Source: a bacterium
GTDB taxonomy: Bacteria > Krumholzibacteriota > Krumholzibacteriia > LZORAL124-64-63
Length of the DNA stretch: 7,856 bases
Direction: 5' to 3'
NCBI GenBank assembly: GCA_030635025.1
Contig: DAOVZQ010000105.1
Coordinates: forward strand, 1 to 7,856
Each line of letters starts with the position of its first letter. Position 1 is the stretch's first letter. The translations under genes were made by a program, and so were the position numbers. The notes under the pieces are model-generated. The model was not told where the DNA came from and ran no database searches. It saw only the letters and a list, made by a program, of their open reading frames with translations. Below are positions 6,153-7,856 of this stretch, one piece after another.

Positions 6153-6602
6153 ATGTCGCTGAAACGTATGCTCGGCCTAGCCTCGATGTTGCTTATGCTG
6201 TCGCTTCTCTGCGTCGGCTGTTCGACCGACAACCCTGTCTCGCCCCCGCTCGCCGACTCCGAGCCGTTGGCCGATGACGAAACAAGCCCCGACAAGTCCA
6301 TGATGTGCCACGTTTACGGCAACGTCGACTACCTGGACGGTAGTGACGCCGAGGGCGTGCAAGTCAAGATCTACCTTTACACGCCTTACCCCCCCGCCAG
6401 CTGGTACGAGGTGGCGACGGTGACGACCGGCGCGTACGGATCCTTCTCGCACGACCTGTACCTCTACAGCGGTTGCAAGGTGAAGTGCGCGTCCCTTGGC
6501 GACGTCGAGGAGCGGCAGTGGCCGGGCGGTGCGTACATGTACTTCTCTCTGACCCAAAAGCGCGGAGTCAGGACTCCCTACGATCCTCACAGTGAGCCCT
6601 AG
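6153..6602 (+). CDS. Small lipoprotein with transthyretin-like/CarboxypepD_reg-like domain
   Basis: 149 residues from ATG 6153, preceded by agaaaggg (6139-6146) at a six-base spacing; longer upstream starts would put the signal peptide in the middle of the protein. The signal peptide (KR at 4-5, hydrophobic core 7-21) ends at Val-Gly-Cys23, followed by Ser-Thr-Asp-Asn-Pro and a Pro/Asp/Glu linker (24-50). Residues 52-135 look like a small beta-sandwich of the carboxypeptidase-regulatory/SdrD-B type: VYGNVDYLDGSDAEGVQVKI, then VATVTTGAYGSFSHDLYLYS. Cys108 and Cys112 might form a disulfide. Such domains act as adhesion or scaffold modules on the cell surface. Monocistronic by its own leader and terminator. 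High-GC codons match the large lipoprotein gene. Specific role unknown. Confidence 0.8.
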   Translation: MSLKRMLGLASMLLMLSLLCVGCSTDNPVSPPLADSEPLADDETSPDKSMMCHVYGNVDYLDGSDAEGVQVKIYLYTPYPPASWYEVATVTTGAYGSFSHDLYLYSGCKVKCASLGDVEERQWPGGAYMYFSLTQKRGVRTPYDPHSEP

Positions 6603-6678
6603 GAATTGGCCGCGGTCTCCTGATTCAGCGCCGTGCGGTCGGCGTCGATGACGGACGCCCGAGGGCTACGATGGACAG

Positions 6679-6716
6679 ATAAGAGGAGCCCGGCCGTCAG
6701 GCTGGGCTCCTCTTAT
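6679..6716 (+). terminator. Strong hairpin terminator after the small lipoprotein gene
   Basis: ataagaggagccc (6679-6691) and gggctcctcttat (6704-6716) are perfect reverse complements over 13 bp; the inner bases ggcc/ggct extend this to 17 pairs with one G-T around a gtca loop. It begins 76 bases after the stop. The base of the stem is A/T-rich (cttat on the exit side), which serves as a short U-tract and makes it likely to work in both directions. Confidence 0.7.
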
Positions 6717-6760
6717 TCGATCCTGCGATGTACGGCCCTAGAACACGACGTTCCCTGTTG

Positions 6761-6779
6761 TGCCTTCCATGAGAAGGCA
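6761..6779. other. 7-bp perfect hairpin between genes
   Basis: tgccttc (6761-6767) and gaaggca (6773-6779) pair around catga. It lies in the region 6717-6857, where I see no gene and no promoter I would defend. Confidence 0.35.
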
Positions 6780-6848
6780 TCCCTCTGTCAAGAGAGTTCA
6801 CGATCGATCTGTGACCCGACATGCGTGCATCGCGGGATTCAGCTGCCG

Positions 6849-6872
6849 GATGAATAAATGAAAGAGACAGGG
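6849..6872 (+). repeat. Possible isolated right end of the A/C repeat
   Basis: These 24 bases match the right end of repeat C (5709-5732 region, gaYgaataaat...gacagg) at 19 positions without gaps. No other part of the repeat is nearby, so it is either a remnant or chance. It includes the start codon of the next frame. Confidence 0.25.
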
Positions 6873-7118
6873 ATTCGTTTCCACAGCAACTGGACCGACG
6901 AGTCGCACCTGCGCGAGTTCATGGCTTCCGAGATCCAGGATCATTTATTCCAGTTCCTGGAACTGAGCCTCGAAACCCCGGAGATCCTGATCTGCGGTGG
7001 GGCGTCGGATGTGGGCCTTCGTAACCTGCAGGCCGTTCGGGGAACGATCGCCAGGGAACACGAGGAATCCAAGGCCTTGACGTGTGGTTGCGAATGTCGC
7101 GACCGCGAAGAGGTTTGA
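6858..7118 (+). CDS. Unknown 86-residue protein
   Basis: Opens at ATG 6858 immediately after an in-frame TAA and ends at TGA 7116-7118. The SD is weak (ccgga about eight bases upstream), so the start is uncertain. Codons have mostly G/C third positions, as in the genuine genes, which favours a real or recently real gene. The protein has an amphipathic helical middle (HLREFMASEIQDHLFQFLEL, about 17-36), a GGASDVGLRN turn (47-56), and a Cys-rich, charged end (CGCEC near 77-81). The closely spaced Cys could bind metal, but that is speculative. No signal peptide or known family seen. It precedes the sensor kinase by 73 bases in the same direction and could be co-transcribed. Confidence 0.45.
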   Translation: MKETGIRFHSNWTDESHLREFMASEIQDHLFQFLELSLETPEILICGGASDVGLRNLQAVRGTIAREHEESKALTCGCECRDREEV

Positions 7119-7191
7119 TGCGGGACCCATGGAATCGTTAGCGGAATGGCAGGTGTGCCCGGCCGTGGTCCATGAACCAGGAAGTAGTGAA

Positions 7192-7856
7192 ATGCACCCA
7201 TACATATGCTCCAAGATAGCGTGGTCGATTCGTCCCGCTGATGAATCCGGGCTGGCTCCGGACAGGGATGTCCGGCAGTACCACGTCCAGCGGGATCTGG
7301 CCCTCAAGCTGGCCGCGACCTCGGATCTCGATGAGTGCATGTCGGTTATCCTTGATGCCGTTCTTCAGGTATCGTGCATGGACGCGGCCGGGTTCAGCCT
7401 CGCAGAGAAGGACAGCTACGCCTTCGAGTTCTCGCATCATGAGGGAATGTCTCCCGACATCCTCGAGTACCTATACAGCCTCTGGAGCGACTTGCCTTGC
7501 GTGAGTCAGAACCCGCAGGAAGGCCCGCTGTTTCTGCAGTACATGGAGCATCAGCATGTTTGCGGCGATGTCCCCTCCCGGGTAGTCGTGCGGGCCCTGG
7601 CTGTCATCCCCATCACTCATCATGGAAACATTGTTGCCAGCATCACCCTTGCTTCGCGGACCATGGATGAGGTTCCCGAATCTGTGCGGGATGCGCTCCT
7701 GGACTTAGCGGATCAGCTTGGCGGCGCGATTGCGCGCGTCAGGGCCGAAGATCAGACACACCGTGTGTCTGATCACCAGGAAAAGCTGCTGGCCGAGCAA
7801 GTGCGCGAGCGCGCGTCCCTGATCGCACAACTGCGACAATCCCAGAAGATCGAATC
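7192..7856 (+). CDS. GAF-domain sensor histidine kinase, 5' part only
   Basis: The first 221 residues are present; the frame is open at the window edge. ATG 7192 is chosen for AGGA at 7179-7182 (nine-base spacing); ATG 7129 and GTG 7084 in the same frame are alternatives without as good an SD. Residues 33-182 form a GAF-like sensor domain: HVQRDLALKLAATSDLDECM leads into the ILDAVLQVSCMDAAGFSL strand, then ALAVIPITHHGNIVASITLA (135-154) and the closing helix with LGGAIARVRAEDQ. A coiled-coil linker (about 183-218) ends in LRQSQKIES, a sequence that in two-component kinases stands just before the HisKA segment with the phospho-accepting His. The kinase assignment therefore rests on this linker. 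No signal peptide or membrane segment is seen, so a soluble cytoplasmic sensor is expected. Ligand unknown. Confidence 0.75.
   Translation, partial: MHPYICSKIAWSIRPADESGLAPDRDVRQYHVQRDLALKLAATSDLDECMSVILDAVLQVSCMDAAGFSLAEKDSYAFEFSHHEGMSPDILEYLYSLWSDLPCVSQNPQEGPLFLQYMEHQHVCGDVPSRVVVRALAVIPITHHGNIVASITLASRTMDEVPESVRDALLDLADQLGGAIARVRAEDQTHRVSDHQEKLLAEQVRERASLIAQLRQSQKIE
7750..7774. other. Perfect 12-bp inverted repeat inside the kinase gene
   Basis: gatcagacacac (7750-7761) and gtgtgtctgatc (7763-7774) are exact reverse complements around one base. It encodes residues 187-194 (DQTHRVSD) and the next codon's first base, at the junction of the GAF domain and the coiled-coil linker. Confidence 0.7.

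Noticed and set aside
6633..6857. Open frame across the terminator after the small lipoprotein gene
   Set aside because: It reads through a perfect 13-bp terminator hairpin, lacks an SD and has no protein-like features.
7118..7141. ATG overlapping the stop of the 86-residue frame
   Set aside because: It opens only a seven-codon frame ending at TAG and is not in frame with the kinase.

Overview
The window looks like accessory DNA from an uncultured, GC-rich, Gram-negative bacterium. The clues are two lipoprotein signal peptides, one followed by a Cys-Ser-Thr-Asp-Asn-Pro start typical of FCB-group phyla (for example Krumholzibacteria or Eisenbacteria), a very large secreted protein of tandem beta-sandwich domains, and the start of a GAF-type sensor kinase. 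The lineage is an inference from style and not from a marker gene.

Layout. Positions 1-160 hold a divergent copy (A) of an interspersed repeat. Positions 471-3440 encode a 989-residue lipoprotein with four Ig-like repeats and a transglutaminase-like domain, followed by a hairpin. A second repeat copy (B, 3539-3746) has terminal inverted repeats and overlaps a broken minus-strand membrane-protein reading frame (3710-3940). Next come a long imperfect hairpin and a perfect 8-bp dyad, then a two-gene operon (4110-5476): an AlbA_2/Schlafen-type protein and an unrecognised 245-residue partner, overlapping by 4 bp. A third repeat copy (C, 5523-5734) closes this segment in the same orientation as B. 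After C lies a decayed fragment of an integrase-core transposase (about 5822-5995). A small 149-residue lipoprotein (6153-6602) has a palindrome-rich leader and a strong terminator-like hairpin. An 86-residue unknown reading frame (6858-7118) follows, and then the N-terminal 221 residues of a GAF sensor histidine kinase (7192 to the window edge).

How it fits together. The three same-orientation repeats, the broken genes and the different base composition of the AlbA_2 operon suggest an insertion hotspot. The operon between B and C is the best candidate for an undescribed system: a nucleic-acid-binding or possibly nuclease domain paired with an unknown protein, in a segment bounded by near-identical direct repeats. 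The second notable point is the large lipoprotein, where the His and Asp positions of the transglutaminase triad appear exchanged.
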